Below are positions 11,953 to 26,313 of a stretch of 64,000 bases of DNA, in pieces. The position numbers and the translations under genes were made by a program. A model generated the notes under the pieces. That model had not been told where the DNA came from. It worked only from the letters and a program-made list of their open reading frames with translations, and ran no database searches. Numbering within the stretch: position 1 is the first letter of the stretch; every line of letters starts with the position of its first letter. The DNA is from Perca fluviatilis (Eukaryota; Chordata; Actinopteri; Perciformes; Percidae). The stretch covers positions 12,137,524 to 12,201,523 of the forward strand of contig NC_053115.1 in the NCBI RefSeq assembly GCF_010015445.1, read 5' to 3'.

Positions 11953-13890
11953 AAAGAAACATAATTAGTAGGGATGTAACGTTTTTTGTATTCGTGCGGA
12001 ACCGTCATGTTACGGCTGTCACGGTTCGGTGCATGCAGTCACATGCAGAATACATGGTATGATGAGCGCAAGTTCTGCCCATAAACCTTTAGCCGTATGC
12101 CGTTACCAACATTTGACAGCACAAGTGAAACACCAGAGCTGGAACACCATCCTGCTGGTTCCCGGTCAGCTACAACGGCAACAGAGAGAAAGGTGTGTAT
12201 GAGACAAGGAGGGTGTGTCGCCGTTCCTCCACCGTTGCAGGCTATGTCAATGGAAAAACATGGAACATGCTAACGCACATTCAACGCCATTACCAGATGT
12301 GCCGATCCCTGGAACAAGTGTACGTCTCAAACAACTGACTTGAACTAGTATTTGTTTAGTTTTTAGTTTAGTGTCACTAAACACTATTTTACTTAGCTTA
12401 CATTATATAGCCTACCTAATGATGTATTATTTCACATATAGTGCCCACAGGTAAGATGAAATCATAGTAAAAGAAGATAGTATTTCAAGATGCCTGTAGC
12501 CTCACGATCTAAGGCAAATACCATGTAATTGCAATATTCATAATCTGCTTTTGACAGGGGCTTATGTTGCATGTCATCTTTTGCATTTTTGAAATTGGGT
12601 TCGCTTAACCCACCAGACTCCATGTAAATAAACAGTAATTTTAGCATCTAAAATATGCTTCATTCAAAGTCGACAGAAACAAAATAAAACTATGAAAAGC
12701 CATTTGGGGTCGTCTTTCCACTTTTCCAACCATCACAACTCTAGTTTCCGTTGTAATAAACACAGTGTTTACTGATTTACATGTGAAAATATGTTGGCTC
12801 TATACACAAGTATTGCTTTTATAAATGGAGTCTGGTGGGTTTAGTGCGAGCGACTTCAGAGCTGGTTCTGGTTAAACAGAAAGAGGTTTTAAAGGTCTAT
12901 CTCTGAAGGGATCCTATCTATAATGTTGTCAGACACTAAGAATATTAATCTGAGCCTGTCAGTGGCAAAACGAGCACTTTTGTGAAGGTAAATACAAGCA
13001 AATTCCTGGTGTGGCTGAGTTAAGAGTAAATTTCCTAAATTCTTAAAATACATACATAGAGCTGTTCAGTGGCTTTCAGATGTGATTTTATAAAGGATAC
13101 AGTAGACACAACTGAGCCTGGAGAAACAGTTTTGTATATAGCATAAGACAAAAAACTCACTTTGACTGTACATTTTCCAGGAGGAGCCAAGCCATACAGC
13201 TCCTTTTAATTTCCATCCTAACCCCACTATAACAGTCATGATCCGTATAAAAAACACATCATATGTTATTATAGAATGAGCTTGTCCTTAACTTACTTAT
13301 ATTGTATCACTATTTCCCTTGGAACCTGTTTATTTTGCTCTGACATTTAGGCCTTAACTATTTTAATAGCAGCTACTGTTTGAATTGTATGCTGTAACAG
13401 CCTCTTGTGACAAAGGTTTGAAAACCCCATTATGCTGCTGTGGCCTACCTGATTTGGTCCAACAAAAAAGGTTGAGTTTACTATAATTCATTCATTACTT
13501 ATAATTATAATATTATATTTATAATTTTACTAATTCTTAATTTATTGTGTGGGTGAATTGTGGGGTATGAATGTGCCCAGCTCTTAATAAGTTATTAAAG
13601 TGATCTGTCAAATTCCGTTAGATCAAATGCTTCACCAACTTGCACTAGCCTATATTCAACCACTTTAAAAGATGATAAAGGTAGGGTATTCGCAAAGTTT
13701 TATTTAATCCCAAGCCTACATTTCACAGACAACAGTATGAATGCAATAATAGTTGACATTTATCTTCATAACAAGAATAAACTTTAAAAGATTTTTTTTT
13801 AAAAGTCTACTGAACCCCACCCAGTCACTCCTTCTCAATATTGAATATTATAAGCTACCACCAATAAACAGCAGGCATAATACAACTTAC
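11953..13890. other. Repeat-like DNA followed by intron-like DNA
   Basis: Around 11970-12060 the sequence (gggatgtaacg and nearby cacggttcgg) resembles the subterminal part of fish hAT repeats, but I could not define both ends. The remainder to 13890 is AT-rich. If the exon at 13891-13996 is real, this region is its first intron. Confidence 0.35.
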
Positions 13891-13996
13891 CATTTCCAGA
13901 GACGTGATTATCCACCTCGCCGTGTCCGACGTTGAGAGCTGCGTTAAGTTGAAAATAAAGTCCCACGTACTGTAAAATCCCTCCAAAGGCTCCCAT
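13891..13996 (-). CDS. Candidate first coding exon of an unidentified gene
   Basis: On the minus strand an ATG at 13996 in a good Kozak context (GAAGCAATGG) opens a 35-codon reading frame that ends in a perfect donor, G|GTAAGT at 13891/13890, leaving a phase 1 junction. The peptide starts MGAFGGILQYVGLYFQ and its first 20 residues are moderately hydrophobic, so a signal peptide is possible but weak. Phase 1 junctions are common after signal-peptide exons. The frame stays open upstream to a GTG but has no earlier ATG; the only nearby upstream ATG (cctaATGTGA) is followed at once by a stop. Upstream DNA (14050-14240) is GC-rich with CpGs, as expected of a promoter and 5' leader. I do not recognise the protein and found no matching second exon between here and position 1. 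It could be a chance open frame. Confidence 0.4.
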
Positions 13997-14044
13997 TGCT
14001 TCAGCCGGTGTTTCAAGCAGTTGAATAAAATGTGTCACATTAGG

Positions 14045-14240
14045 TGAAGAGCATCGGTAAAATATCCCCGCCGGCGCTGAACAGCCCTCACAGACATAAA
14101 GCTGGAAGCTGGAGGGGAGAGACGCTGCTGCTGCTCCACTCGGCTCTGCGGGAGGAGATGATGATGATGCGGCCAGCGGAGGCGGAGGGAGAAGCAGCGT
14201 GGAGACAGGTGCAGCGGCTCACACTGATGAAAGTCAATTA
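14045..14240 (-). promoter_or_regulatory. GC-rich leader/promoter of the candidate gene
   Basis: This block is clearly richer in G+C and CpG than the DNA on both sides (ccccgccggcgctg, gcggccagcggaggcgg) and lies just upstream of the candidate first exon on the minus strand. I see no TATA box. Assignment as a CpG-type promoter or 5' untranslated region is inference from composition and position. Confidence 0.35.
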
Positions 14241-14340
14241 GGCGGAGGGATCTACAGAGATGTGTCGGTTTAAGTTTAATTACTTTGAATCTTGTTAACT
14301 TACTTCGGAAGTCGTATGTCATTCTGATGTTTTAAAGTAG

Positions 14341-17300
14341 AGGCTCTCAGGAGATCTATTTGTTTCTGTTTGAAGAGAAAACACTCTTGTCTGTCACTGT
14401 TGATTCAGGTTGTTTTTACCCCTTCAGGTTGTGCATATCTATAGCTAACGCGAGCCTTTTTTTGTTTAAGAATCACTTTTAGGCTCCTTTTAGCCTACTG
14501 GTGATATACTGTATTACTGTGCAATGGATCCATTAGTGGGTGATTATCGTGATGTTTTGTGTGATGATTTTGGTTGATGATAGGTGGATACTACAGGCCT
14601 AGTTTATAGCTTTGTGGTGGGTTTCACATGTTTTAAATACAGTATGTTTATGTACTTTATTATTCCGCTTGGGGAAGTTAAAGTTGAAAGCTAAAGTAAT
14701 AGGCCTATAATCGCCATTTTCTTACGCTGACTGGAAACAGTGTCGGTAGTTTAACTTTTTACCTAAGTACTTCGCTACATTTCAAGTTGTTACAGAGTAA
14801 AAACAAAAGTCTCAAAATGGTCCTGATAAAGTGTTTGAGAATGGAACAGATAAAAAAGTTGATCAATCCGCTGCAGCAGAGAAGAAGCTCCATGGTGTGT
14901 CTGCGGCCGCAGGTTGGCAGAGAGGTTACAGTCTGCATTCAGCTGACACTCTGGAACAGATAGCCTACATGTTGTAAATGTGTAACAACATTCACTGGCC
15001 GAGTGTCACAGGGTGTGGGGTGTGCGGATCAGCGGTTGCTAAACAATTTGTGCAAAAAATGATGAAGGATCACATAGGTACTTATGCACAGTGGTTATAA
15101 TTAGCATTATTGTATTTCTGCATAGTTAAAAGTTGCATCTAATGACTGATTTAATGCACCACCCAGCGGGCATGCTAAGTGGCCCAAATCAAACCCACAA
15201 TGTGTATGATCTTTGTATTAGGGGCATGCTGGGTCTTGCTAACATGCTAAAAGCTAAAATGCTCATGGTGGATCCAGCAGCAGTGACTTCTGCGTTTATG
15301 GAGGAACTTTTATCTTCAGTGAGGTGCGTGAGACCGTTCTTCTGTTTTTGACAATAATCCCTGATGTGACTGTAGAGCCTCATTTAGCTCAAAACCTTTT
15401 GAATTTCAGGAGCCCAGTGGGACAGAGCGACTGGGTGAAATGGTTATACTGGGACAGAGAGGCAGAGTAGACGGGTCATATTTGAGAATGAACAAGCACA
15501 GAAGTTGAACCTTTTAATTGAGGAAGACTTTGAGATGCTCAAGACTGTCATTTAGACAGGTGAGTACAACAACACACTACTGAACTCATTCTACAGATGA
15601 GAACATCATCAACCACTGCATTGCCTAGCAACGTTGTGTGTCTGCTTTTACGGTGTGTAAAAACTGTACTGTTTCTCCTGCAGAAGTGCAGTCTGTAGAA
15701 ATTGAAATTATTGTTAGTTTGAACATAAGTGCTCTTTTTTGCAGATGTTTTTCCTCTTGTGTATAAATTGACATTTAATGCAGTCTATACCATGAAAAGG
15801 ATCTATTGGCATACAGATGGTTTGCAACCTCCTAGTGGTCATAGAGATGGAGATGAATACTTGCATTTGTAGGCTTACAGAAGAGTATAAAACAGTGTGG
15901 TACAGTTTAGATCTGGGAGTGATGCCACAGTCATCAACATCCAATTCCATTAATATGAATATTATTTTCTGAATGTGTACGTATTTTCAGAATCGCCTTC
16001 ACATGATACAGAGGTGGGCATAGGTCTGTGTTGAGCTGTCTAGGGCTGACAGTGCAAAGACAGTCTGGGCACGGTGGAAAAGACATGTGGCCTTTAGCCA
16101 GTGTTCTTTCCCAGTTTGACAGCCAGAAGATTCACATTATAGCTGAAGGACAATTATCTCATATTGGAGACATGGAGACAAGGAGAATATCCTCTGCTCT
16201 CTCCTTGTGTAGAACAGCACAATGAGCACAAATTGCATCTCCATTTCATGCAATTCTCTTCTATATAAATGCTGCTGTTTCATGTATATTAATTTATTTA
16301 AGTGTTTAAGTGGGCTCTAATGACTTGCAAAACTAATCCTGCTGACTCTCTATCTGATGTAAAAAGAAAATAGTGTTAAAATACATAGTGAGAAAATTAT
16401 GCTATGATTTATGTACTATGGTGCCTGCATATGGCATTTGTTTTTGCTGAGTGTGTAATTAATTACTATCAAAGAGAAGAGAGACATTTATCCTGCTGAC
16501 TCTGATTCATCTGTGCAAGAGACTGACATGTGGAGCTCACAGCATGCAGATTTCTTAATATACATTTAAACAGTTTTTTAATCACCAAGGTTTATATGAG
16601 TTGTATTCGACTGGGCCACAAAATCTGTTTGTTTTCTCTGACTTTAATATGCTATTTAAATCCAAGGCACATGCTGTCTTCTGTCAGTAATAGCAATACT
16701 GAAAAAGTGATAATTTTTTTTTAGGTTTAGACATTTGGGACATTCACAGCTAAACGCCTGCTCCCTCCACATATGAGGGCACACAGATAGCACTATTTGA
16801 GGAGCTCAGAAATCAATTTGCAGCTACAAAAGAAAACCAGTTAACCTTAGAGGTCTTTGAAAAACGTTACAATTTTCACTCTGTGCCTGGTCCAAAAGAG
16901 GCTGTTTATTTTTCCCATTGGCTGGTGCAGCTGTCTGCTCGCTTCCTGTGGATGTCAACCAGGCTCTCAAGCCCAGAGAACTGAGGGTGAAATTGAAGCT
17001 GATGTATGCAGCCATGAGCCCCTAACGGCCATGACACCTGCCCCGTTGCTCAGAGCTCAGCACCCCCCTCCCCCCCCCAAAAAAAACTAACTACCTCAGA
17101 CAGCCCCAACCAGAGATGAGGTAGCCTATATATGAATGTGTGTGTGTTGGAGATGATTCGTTATACAGCACAGGGCCCGTTAAATGTAAAAATGAAGTGT
17201 GTGAACTGGGAGTGTGACTCAACCAGGGAGTGGATTTCAAAGCCGACAGCTTCCACAGAAGCTTCATGACATCCATTATTTATTGAGGTCTCTTTGACAC

Positions 17301-20300
17301 ATTCAGCCACTTTTTTTACCTGCTGCTTTTAGATAGCAGAACAAAGGAGTACACACTCCTCTCTCTGAGCAAATTGATGCAATCAGCTGAGAATTTAGCA
17401 CACAATAGTTGGTCTCGCCATTACAGTAAATGAAACATTATTATACTATTTACATTTCAGATATATATTAGATTTACATTAATTTTTTTTTTGTCATTTT
17501 CCCATGGTGCCCCATTGACTGATCTCCATTGTCATTATATTCCCCACAAGCATATCAAATAATATAAAGCTAAAGATAATGATACCAATTTCAGCAGCAT
17601 ATTAGGAAAATTCCAGCACTTTTCATATGAATTCCTAAAATAAATCATTTAGATATTGATCAATTTTTAATATCCTCCCTGGACATGCCTGGGCTGTCAT
17701 CATAAACATGAAGTAGCTAGAAAAAAGGCTGGTTTCCCCAAACCATCTTGATTTGCTTGGGCTGTATTATATTGGCTCAATACTCATATACCTTCTGCTT
17801 AGATTTAGGGTCAGTTTAAGCATGTTGGCCATTAGACACTCTTCAGGGTGACCAACTCATTTATACTGCTCAAATAAAGCCAAACCAATAAATCAATTTG
17901 AATAATTGCAACTTATTATCAAGTTAGCTGCATTATGTTCATGAAAAATAGAAAAGAAGTGATATGTGTAAATGAGGTTGACACAGCTGTTCTAGTTTTA
18001 TTAGTCCATTTACAGTCATAACAATTTAATGTGAAAAATGTGAACTGCTTATAGCAACAGCTTCAGCAGCTTCAGTGCCAGAATATATTGCTATTGGTGG
18101 GACAGATACCATTCTTACTACTGTCCGTCTATGAAATGCACATTAACCCTAAGCTTCCTGTGTACTCAAATACGTCTATTGCTATTTAAAATAGGGGTTG
18201 AGGAAATGGCAGTATGTGTGGCAAATTGCCTTTCTATACTATATTTTCTGCAATGCTCTGTTTACCACATCAAATAACAATATATCTGTTGACTCACGAG
18301 TGCACAGAGATCTCAGGCTGTTCAGCACTTCATGAATACTAAACTGAGCTCCCAGCTTTGAAAACTATATAACCACAGCTTTAATACACAAGGTGATTGC
18401 TTAAAATGTGGGCACAGCTTGCAGGCTCAATCATTTCTGTTTTTTCAGGCTTTTTTGAATCCTTTACACGACCCTTAGGGATTTAACTCCATAAGTCCTA
18501 AGATGTCTCCTCCTTTCTTACTCTCTTTGCAGTGGCCACACTTTTTAGCATGTAGATGGTGCAGGTATCACCTGCAAAGGCTATTTTGTGAGTCAAATGG
18601 TGGAAAATTTTGCCATATACCCAAGTGAAGATGTACAGGGCTTACACTCTAAGAAAGGTGACCCTATTGGGGGTCAAGTGGAAGAGAAAGCTGACTTGAG
18701 AAGAGTGTGTATACCTTCCTCATAAAGAAGAGCCTCAGTAATCACTGTGCATCCAAATGTCAAAAGCATCACACAGGGAAAAAGATGTACTTTCATTTTG
18801 ATCACATTTTTGTACTAATCCCTCTCCTGATTAGCAGCACTGTAACAATAACTGCCGTTGGCCTTAAAACTGCATGATGTTCAGCAGTGAAAAACATTTC
18901 ATACGATTCATTTAAAAATTTAATGAAATGCAGAACTTGTGTGTGGTTGAAAAATGATCCCTCATTTACAGCTGCCAAACACCCAGACTGGAATCTGTCA
19001 AACCCATCTTTTGTAGCACCAACTGATGCAATGTCATTTACCTTAGCACAACCCTTCATGAACATTACAACATGACACTTGTTCTCAAGAGGAGGAAAGT
19101 ATTTTCACACACCACAGAATCCATCGCTTTCCAGTCAGGCAGATCGTTGGCCAGCCTCTCTCCTCTGTTTCTACCTGTCATCTCATTGACCGTTCAGGAA
19201 AAATTACATGATGGCAAAAACCTCGCCACCATTTGCTAGTTCACTGGAGTAGGCTTTACGCTCCAGTAAATCTTTCCTGTTCATTTCTGGTACAATTTCA
19301 ACTGGCTTGAGCATAAGATGTCAACTAGCATTCCGGCAGAAGCAGGTGCGTCACATTAACCATCTTCTTCCTCCGTTTACCGCCTTCCTTCTGAGGGTAA
19401 TGTGGCTTGACAGAAACATGCAACATGCACAAAGATACATTAGGGGGTGACAGTGATGAGTGTATTGTGCGTCACGTGCAATGGTGTTGAATATTTAGGG
19501 GGAAAAGTGAGTTTTTGTCAAATACTTACAGAAAGTGTGAAGCAATAGAATGAGTTATGATCAGTAATTAATAACTTGGAAAACATGATTGAGTGATTGC
19601 ATATGAAAATTGAACATAGCGTAAAGTTAACTTCTACATATAAAATAGTCTTGATGAGTCAATGACTCAGCAGAGTCAATAGCTTTGTGATCACTTAGTA
19701 TACATGTCACCTCTGTGGACTCACAGTGCCTGCTGTTCTATGTGGAGCTGGGCAAGGGAGATCCATTCTGGCTATTAAACAGTGCAGTGTTAATACTCCC
19801 TCATTAGAGCAAGCATTTTGCACAGGAGGTGATGCTATCTTCCGTGCTCTCACTGCCCTTGGCATTTCAACAAAGTGGGCACAGATCAACTGCTTTTTTA
19901 ATCTTCAACCAATTGTCATCAGTACTGCATGCTCGGCTTTTCTCAAGTCAAGTGACCACACTTTTGATCGGCCACGTGAAAGCAACACAAGACATGAAGT
20001 CCCATATGTAGAGCATTTTAAGCCCTCAGCATTTAATAACTTATCAGCTTATTTTAAACCATCTCATCTTCAGTTAACTCTGAACAAACCTGAACATGCA
20101 TGCTTCTACCAGAGTAACAAAACAAGTGCACACTCATAATTGCTGAAACTCTGCAAGTTCATGCATCAATCATATTTAGGCTCTACAAGATGTTATAACT
20201 TAAAAAAAAATGAATTTAGCCATTTATTTATTTATGATAACAATCTGTCTTTCTCAAAAATATGCTAACTTTTACCCAACATTCACTTTTAAACCATAAC

Positions 20301-21659
20301 CGGTGAAAAGAAACTGACCTGAAAAAGTTAGATATTCCAGGAAATGTGCTCATTCACTTTCCAAGAGTTAGATGAGAAGATTAAGATCACTCACATGTCT
20401 GTGCGCTAAATATGTCACTACTACCAGTTTTTGTTTCCAGAAAACTGCCTTACAAAATAGTAGGCCACAACAAATACCACAGCAAGTTCTTTATACGTCT
20501 GTCTTTGGAGGAAACCTAATAAAGGAAGTTGTCAAGAAGACAGACATTTCTTATGAGAGATCATATGTTTTGGCTACATTGGCCTGCTAGTTATAGAGTT
20601 GTCTGTCTTTGTACATATTTGATGGAGTGAGTCCCTGTTTGAAACAACTCTGGGAACTCTGTTGTCACTTGTACTTATTATGTCCCTTCATATTTTAAGA
20701 AAAATGAAACAATATATTTCTAAAACTATGCTTATACGTGACAATATCCCCAGGGGATGATGATTCTTAGTAAAGCAAACCCTTCTGCAGCAGCACACTG
20801 AAATGTGAGAATTTTGATAACATTTTACCACACTGACATGTTGAACTGCCTATCTATCTCCATGCATTTGCTGTACATAGAGTTCATTACATCCTACTCC
20901 ACATCTCACAGTCACAGTGTGTTTCAATCATGTGAATGTATGCTCTTGCAGAACACCTACATTCAATCTTCCTTCCTTACATTTATCCCCAACAGGCGTC
21001 ACTGTCAAAATACTGACAGAAATCAGTCCACCTACTGCGACACTTTTTGTTGCTATCACACATTGGGTAAATGTATTAAACCTCCAAATGCAAGACCCCT
21101 TAAGAAGGATACAGCTCCATCTGGCTAAAAAAACGCATTACTTCATTTGTAAAGTGAAGCTTGTCTAGGATCCTTCTGTATGTTTGTTCTCTGATGAGAT
21201 TTATCCCGTGTTCATCAGCATTCCCAAAGAGAGAGCGCAAGATTCGGGGCGCATTATGCAGAGTCAATCAATTTTGCTTTCACTTGTGTGTGCAGCTACT
21301 TAATTCCATCACTATACCCTGTTGTCATGACAACACTATTATACATTGCCATTGCCTTGAAAAGGAAATGAGAGGTTCAACACTGAGCATTCACAGTTGC
21401 TGAAATTCATTGGGTACACAAGATTGACAGCATGTGAGGACAATGTGGATCATAACAATGTCTTCAGAAGCTTGTATTTTCTGTCTTACATAAAATCTTC
21501 ATGAAAACATTCTCCTGTATTTCTGGCAGTAGCATTTGTATAATGCTTATGTGATGCTTGCTATCTCTATGAACTGAAACAGAGTTCTGATTTTACATCT
21601 AAAAAAACATTTTAAAATCAAGAGAAGACGACTCTTTTAAATTGTTGGCCAAATCAAGT

Positions 21660-21661
<2 letters not shown>
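14341..21661. other. Long non-coding stretch without a recognised gene
   Basis: Over 7 kb with only short scattered frames (60-137 codons, none with family resemblance) and no element with matching ends. Parts such as 16240-16530 look like slowly evolving single-copy DNA by texture only. Poly-C/poly-A runs occur at 17064-17088. Confidence 0.4.

Positions 21662-21730
<69 letters not shown>
21662..21730. repeat. (CA)n microsatellite
   Basis: About 34 CA units. The Thr-His frame crossing it is an artefact. Confidence 0.98.
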
Positions 21731-21734
<4 letters not shown>

Positions 21735-22389
21735 GAGGACAAGCTTCAGTTCTAGAGGACTAGCTCAGCGTCATTCTTCTAACAGATGGGTTTTTATTAC
21801 ACTTTCATGTGCAGCAGTGCCAAGCTCACCAAATAAACTGGCATGTGTTCTAAACCACCCCTCCAGGCAAATTCATGTGTCTTATGAACAACAAGGGCTC
21901 AGGTGTGGTGTGCCAAGCTGTAAAAAAATTAAATAAAATCAGCTTAGCAGCAGGGCAGAGAAGTGATCGGTACGTTCCAACTTTATAGTGATGATAAAAT
22001 GCACAACAGGCACAGGGTTGTTGACAGCCAAGCTGTTTTGTTTCAAGTCTGAAAGTTGATGGTTATGTTTTTTCCCCTTTAGAAACTTCAGTGTCTGCGC
22101 TGCTTAGTTAACAGCGCTACCCTCTACTCATAGACATCGAAATTTAAATAATACTCATGGTAAAGCAAAATTAAAATTCTATATTTTGTTTGAATACATG
22201 ATACAGTTGGGGACAGTGATATACATGCATACCTGTCTCAGTAGTGTATGTTGCCCATATGTAAACACCAATCAGCAGTGACTATGGCTATGGGCAGAGG
22301 AGATACTTTAACAAAGATTAAGCCAGATTAGTTCATAGAGCTTGTACTGCTTTCCTCCCACTCAGAACTGCATCTAGTCCTTTTGCTCT

Positions 22390-23302
22390 CAGTTTTGCCA
22401 ACACTTTTCTAATGAAAGTAGCTAGCACTAGCTCCAAAAGTCGCTAGATGATGTAATACGCAAATTTGCATATTGATGATGTCATTTTATCATTTGCATA
22501 AAACTTGAAGTGTGATTTATGGTCCTGCAGAGGCTCCATGCAGAGCTATTCGCCATAGCCTACGTAAGTGGCCTGAAGTTTATACTTGTGCGTTGGTGTG
22601 TGCGTCGATCTCTTCAAGAGCATCGCGGGGCCGGCATGTGTGTGTGCGTGGGGAATGTGTGGTAGAGCGAGTGAGAGAGCAAAGGCAGTTAGGTTCAGAG
22701 TAAGTAGTGACTCTAGAGGCATAGTGAGAGAAACAAAGTGTCTCCTCTGTGCTTTCTGACCATGGTGGGAAATCTGTATCAGGAAAAGTTAACGCTTTCC
22801 TTGATTTCATTTTGTTTATGGAGAAGGAGAACCAGGAAATAAGTAGGGGGAAATGCAATGCTACCAAGCCACGGCCGAGTGACATGCGTAGCCACGACGT
22901 GTAGTGTTAGTTTTTCGAGAGGTGCAAGTCAGGCTCTGGCGTAGGCTCCGGCGTAGGGTCCGGCATAGGGTCCGTGTCTCCACGTACCGACGTATGTGGC
23001 CACGGCGTAGATTTTATACTGAAGTATAAATCGCGCTTTAGTGGTTGTGTTGGCTAAGTGGCTGCTGCTCACGGACGAAGGGGGTAGAGAGAGAGTGAGA
23101 CCCCGTGCTGTCGGTAGAAGAGCTGTGGACTGTGATTACTCTAAACACCATGCATGGAAACAAATTACAATATAATATATTTCACTTTTCCCCTGATGGT
23201 CTGAAGTCGCTAAATTTGTTGCTAGTTGCTTTTTAGAAATAAAGTCTCCAAGTCTTAAAAGTCACTAAATCTAGTGAGAAAGTCGCTAATTTGGCCACGC
23301 TG
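22390..23302. mobile_element. hAT-like non-autonomous element with nested palindromic element
   Basis: The left end reads cagttttgccaac and the reverse complement of the right end cagcgtggccaaa, a short imperfect terminal repeat of the CAG...GCCAA type seen in fish hAT elements. Related words (gctagcactagctcc, agtcgctaaatt, agtcactaaatc) recur near both ends. Inside, about 22576-23040, a second palindromic unit has gaagtttatacttg at one side and actgaagtataaatc at the other, with three imperfect 12-base repeats near 22936-22970 (ggcgtaggctcc, ggcgtagggtcc, ggcatagggtcc). The flanking 8-mers match poorly, so the exact ends are uncertain. Confidence 0.5.
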
Positions 23303-26300
23303 TTTACATTCACCTACTCTAATCAGATCCCCTAAACAGACAAACACTATTTTGCCAATTAACCCTTTGCTAAGCCACAAGCCTTGAATACGCACTTGAT
23401 GGTTGTACATACATGGTATGGTGCTAAAAGACTTATTCTTTTCTGACATGACACTGTTCAGCTGCTTAGCTGACATGTATGTAACATGTTAAATTTTCAA
23501 ACAGCTTTTCATTACAAGAGAGAAGGCTTTTAGGATGAGGGTGAAATGAAATCTTTGGCAAATGTAACACTGTCTCTTGGGTAATGTTACTATGGTTGCT
23601 GGAGTCCTTCAAATCCAATAAAAAGCATGATAGAGCTGCTAACTTTCTAGAATCAGCTTTCACACTGTTGTGAGAAGTAACCACACATGGGGCAGCTGGT
23701 CCACATCTGGCCATCATCCCTGAGAAGAGCATGACAGTTGGCATTTCTGTGGTCCTTCTCTGGGATTCGGCTCTGCTCCTCATGAAACTGCTGAATACAT
23801 TGATGGAGAAGCTTAAGCTTCACTCATACTGAGCAAGAAATACACATGCAGGATTACATATACGCCTTGGGGAGATATGAATTATTCATTGTGAGATGCA
23901 AGATTTGTTAGACACTCAGCTCACTCTATGCATACGCTGATCATAAAAGACGAAATGTATAAACTTTGGAGTGATTTTTGGCAGAACAACAATTCAACAC
24001 AAAGACAATCTTGTTCATTGTTTACCTTTGCTGCGGGTTGCGACAAAAATGCAGCTTAAAAATAATAAAGATGTCTCTAATTAAAGCTTTGACACTGTTA
24101 TTATTCCTTTAACATTCCAAAGATCCAAAGTTCTTTATTATATAAATTTAATTAAAATGCCAGGTTCTGAATCTCAAACTTGAAAAGCCCCCGAAGTACA
24201 ATGCTATTGTGCATTAAGTGGATAATGAAATAAAATTATCAAAGTTTTGTGGACCGTAGAGGGCTCGAACAAAGAAACCACTCGGATGATGATATGCTGG
24301 TTTTAGGCTGTAGATAGTGTCAAAGTAAATGAAAACACATACAATACAGTTTGTGTTAAGTGGAACCGCTGGGACTAGACGGAAGGAAAACAGTGAGTAG
24401 GCGGTAAAATTTGCATACGGAAAAAAAAATTCTTGAGATTTGTTATAACTTATTACCAGAAGGGGAAAAAACACAGTGCTTCATGGTTTATAAACCTTTT
24501 TTGTTTTCATTTGCAGGTATAGAATTTGTACCCATGGAGTGACCCCAAATGATAATGAATGTATTAAGGCTGGTGTTGAATCCATTAAGATAACTTTTAA
24601 ATACTCTTTATCTAGATGTATTATTTTAAACTAAACTTTTCCCATAATAACTTATTAGGCTGAAAGAATTTTTTTCACTATTTTCTGACCTGTTAACTCA
24701 TCATCTGCCATCAACTGATTCTAAACAAAATCTTGTTAATTGCTTCCCTGTCAGGCTATTTTCACATTTGTGTAATACACAAGAGTAGTATAAACATGGA
24801 AGTTGTGGATCAAGTGAAAATATACACATTTATATACAATTTCATTAAATTGAAGTTTTTTCAGTTTTGATTTAGCGGAGTGAGGCTGTTCAATACTGAG
24901 GTTACTTAATCTAATTTGTCTGTGCATTTGTTAATTATAAGATCAAAAACATCTGCTTGTATTTTAACATGCATAACAATGTCTTGATGTCAAATAGTTA
25001 CAATAGTTAATAGAATAGGAACCAACTCTCAATAAAAAAACAGCATGTAAACATACTGATATAGAACTGCATAAATTAATGAATTAATTAATTGACTATT
25101 TTAGGCCAATGTGTTAAATACTGTGAACACTTCTTTTGCATTTCAGTAAGATTGTGCTGTCTCTGTTAGTTTAAAAGTGTAAGCTGTGACTTGCGAAATG
25201 GCGGGGGTGAAATTCCAATTGGTTGTCCTTAAATAAACAACAGGCACTACATAGACCTCAAAGCATGTTGACACAAAGGGCCCTTGCAAGAGTTTCAATT
25301 AGGAGGGATTCTGAGATATGAAGTTTGACTGTGTATCCAGTTACGTATTAGGCAATATATTCTTAATCATAAGAGCTAAAAGATAAACATGCACATGTCT
25401 ATATGAGATCTGGATGAGTAAGAAAACTGTCCACTGAATAAATGGTACTGTTATGTTCCAAGTACCAAGTAGTAATTATATCATACATACCCTCACTGGA
25501 GATCCTAAACCTTGGTACTAAAAGTAAAAATCCAAAAATTAAAGTGGGTGAGCATATGAATTTGTGGGTTCTAACATGCAAAAGCAGCAGTATCTGAAAA
25601 GGTATAGAATTACAATTGTATAACATTCTGTACAAGTTGTTCAATGAGATTTACGATCATTTGCATGTAGAGTATAAAAATGATTATTCAACAAAAATGT
25701 TGTCATATTGATGTTGACATGTTAATAGGAGGCTGTGTGTACCTATGTTTCTAGAGATGTAGGTGTACTGAAAAAAACAACTTTACAGAATGCCAAGAAG
25801 TGTTAAATTCTGTACATTATAATCCTATCATATTGCTACGTGGCTCAGCAATATTCCTGCTGGAGCAAAATCCTTTTAGCTTGAAAGATTTGCTCCTTGT
25901 GTGCTTAACAAATGCCCTTTTTATGCATGAATCTTACAATCCCTGAATTATGGACGTCTCGCAACGTTTGCGTTGGAAATGTGCTATAGGTGGCCATAAA
26001 AATGCCAATGCTGTGAAAACACCGTTAGTACAGAGCGCTGAAAGGTAAAAAAAGAGGCGATCATTTCAGAAGGCCTGCTGCTCTGCCGACATTCTGATTA
26101 GCCTCAGCTTCCAGGTATGTAATGACCTGCCACTGCTAATCCATTGCACAGCAGGGACAGGCACACCCTTATCCTGACCCCAAGAAGACCTCTGTTTAGA
26201 CTAACCATAGGATCATGGCTCTTTCAAGTTCAACAGGAAAGATATACTGTAGAGGTAAATGGCTGAAAATATTTTTTTAAGGCAGAAACTAGTATTTTTA

Positions 26301-26313
26301 TGTTTGATGATTA
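23303..26313. other. AT-rich non-coding DNA, nothing recognised
   Basis: No exon with recognisable product and no element with matching ends; the longest frame is 105 codons without family resemblance. Confidence 0.4.
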
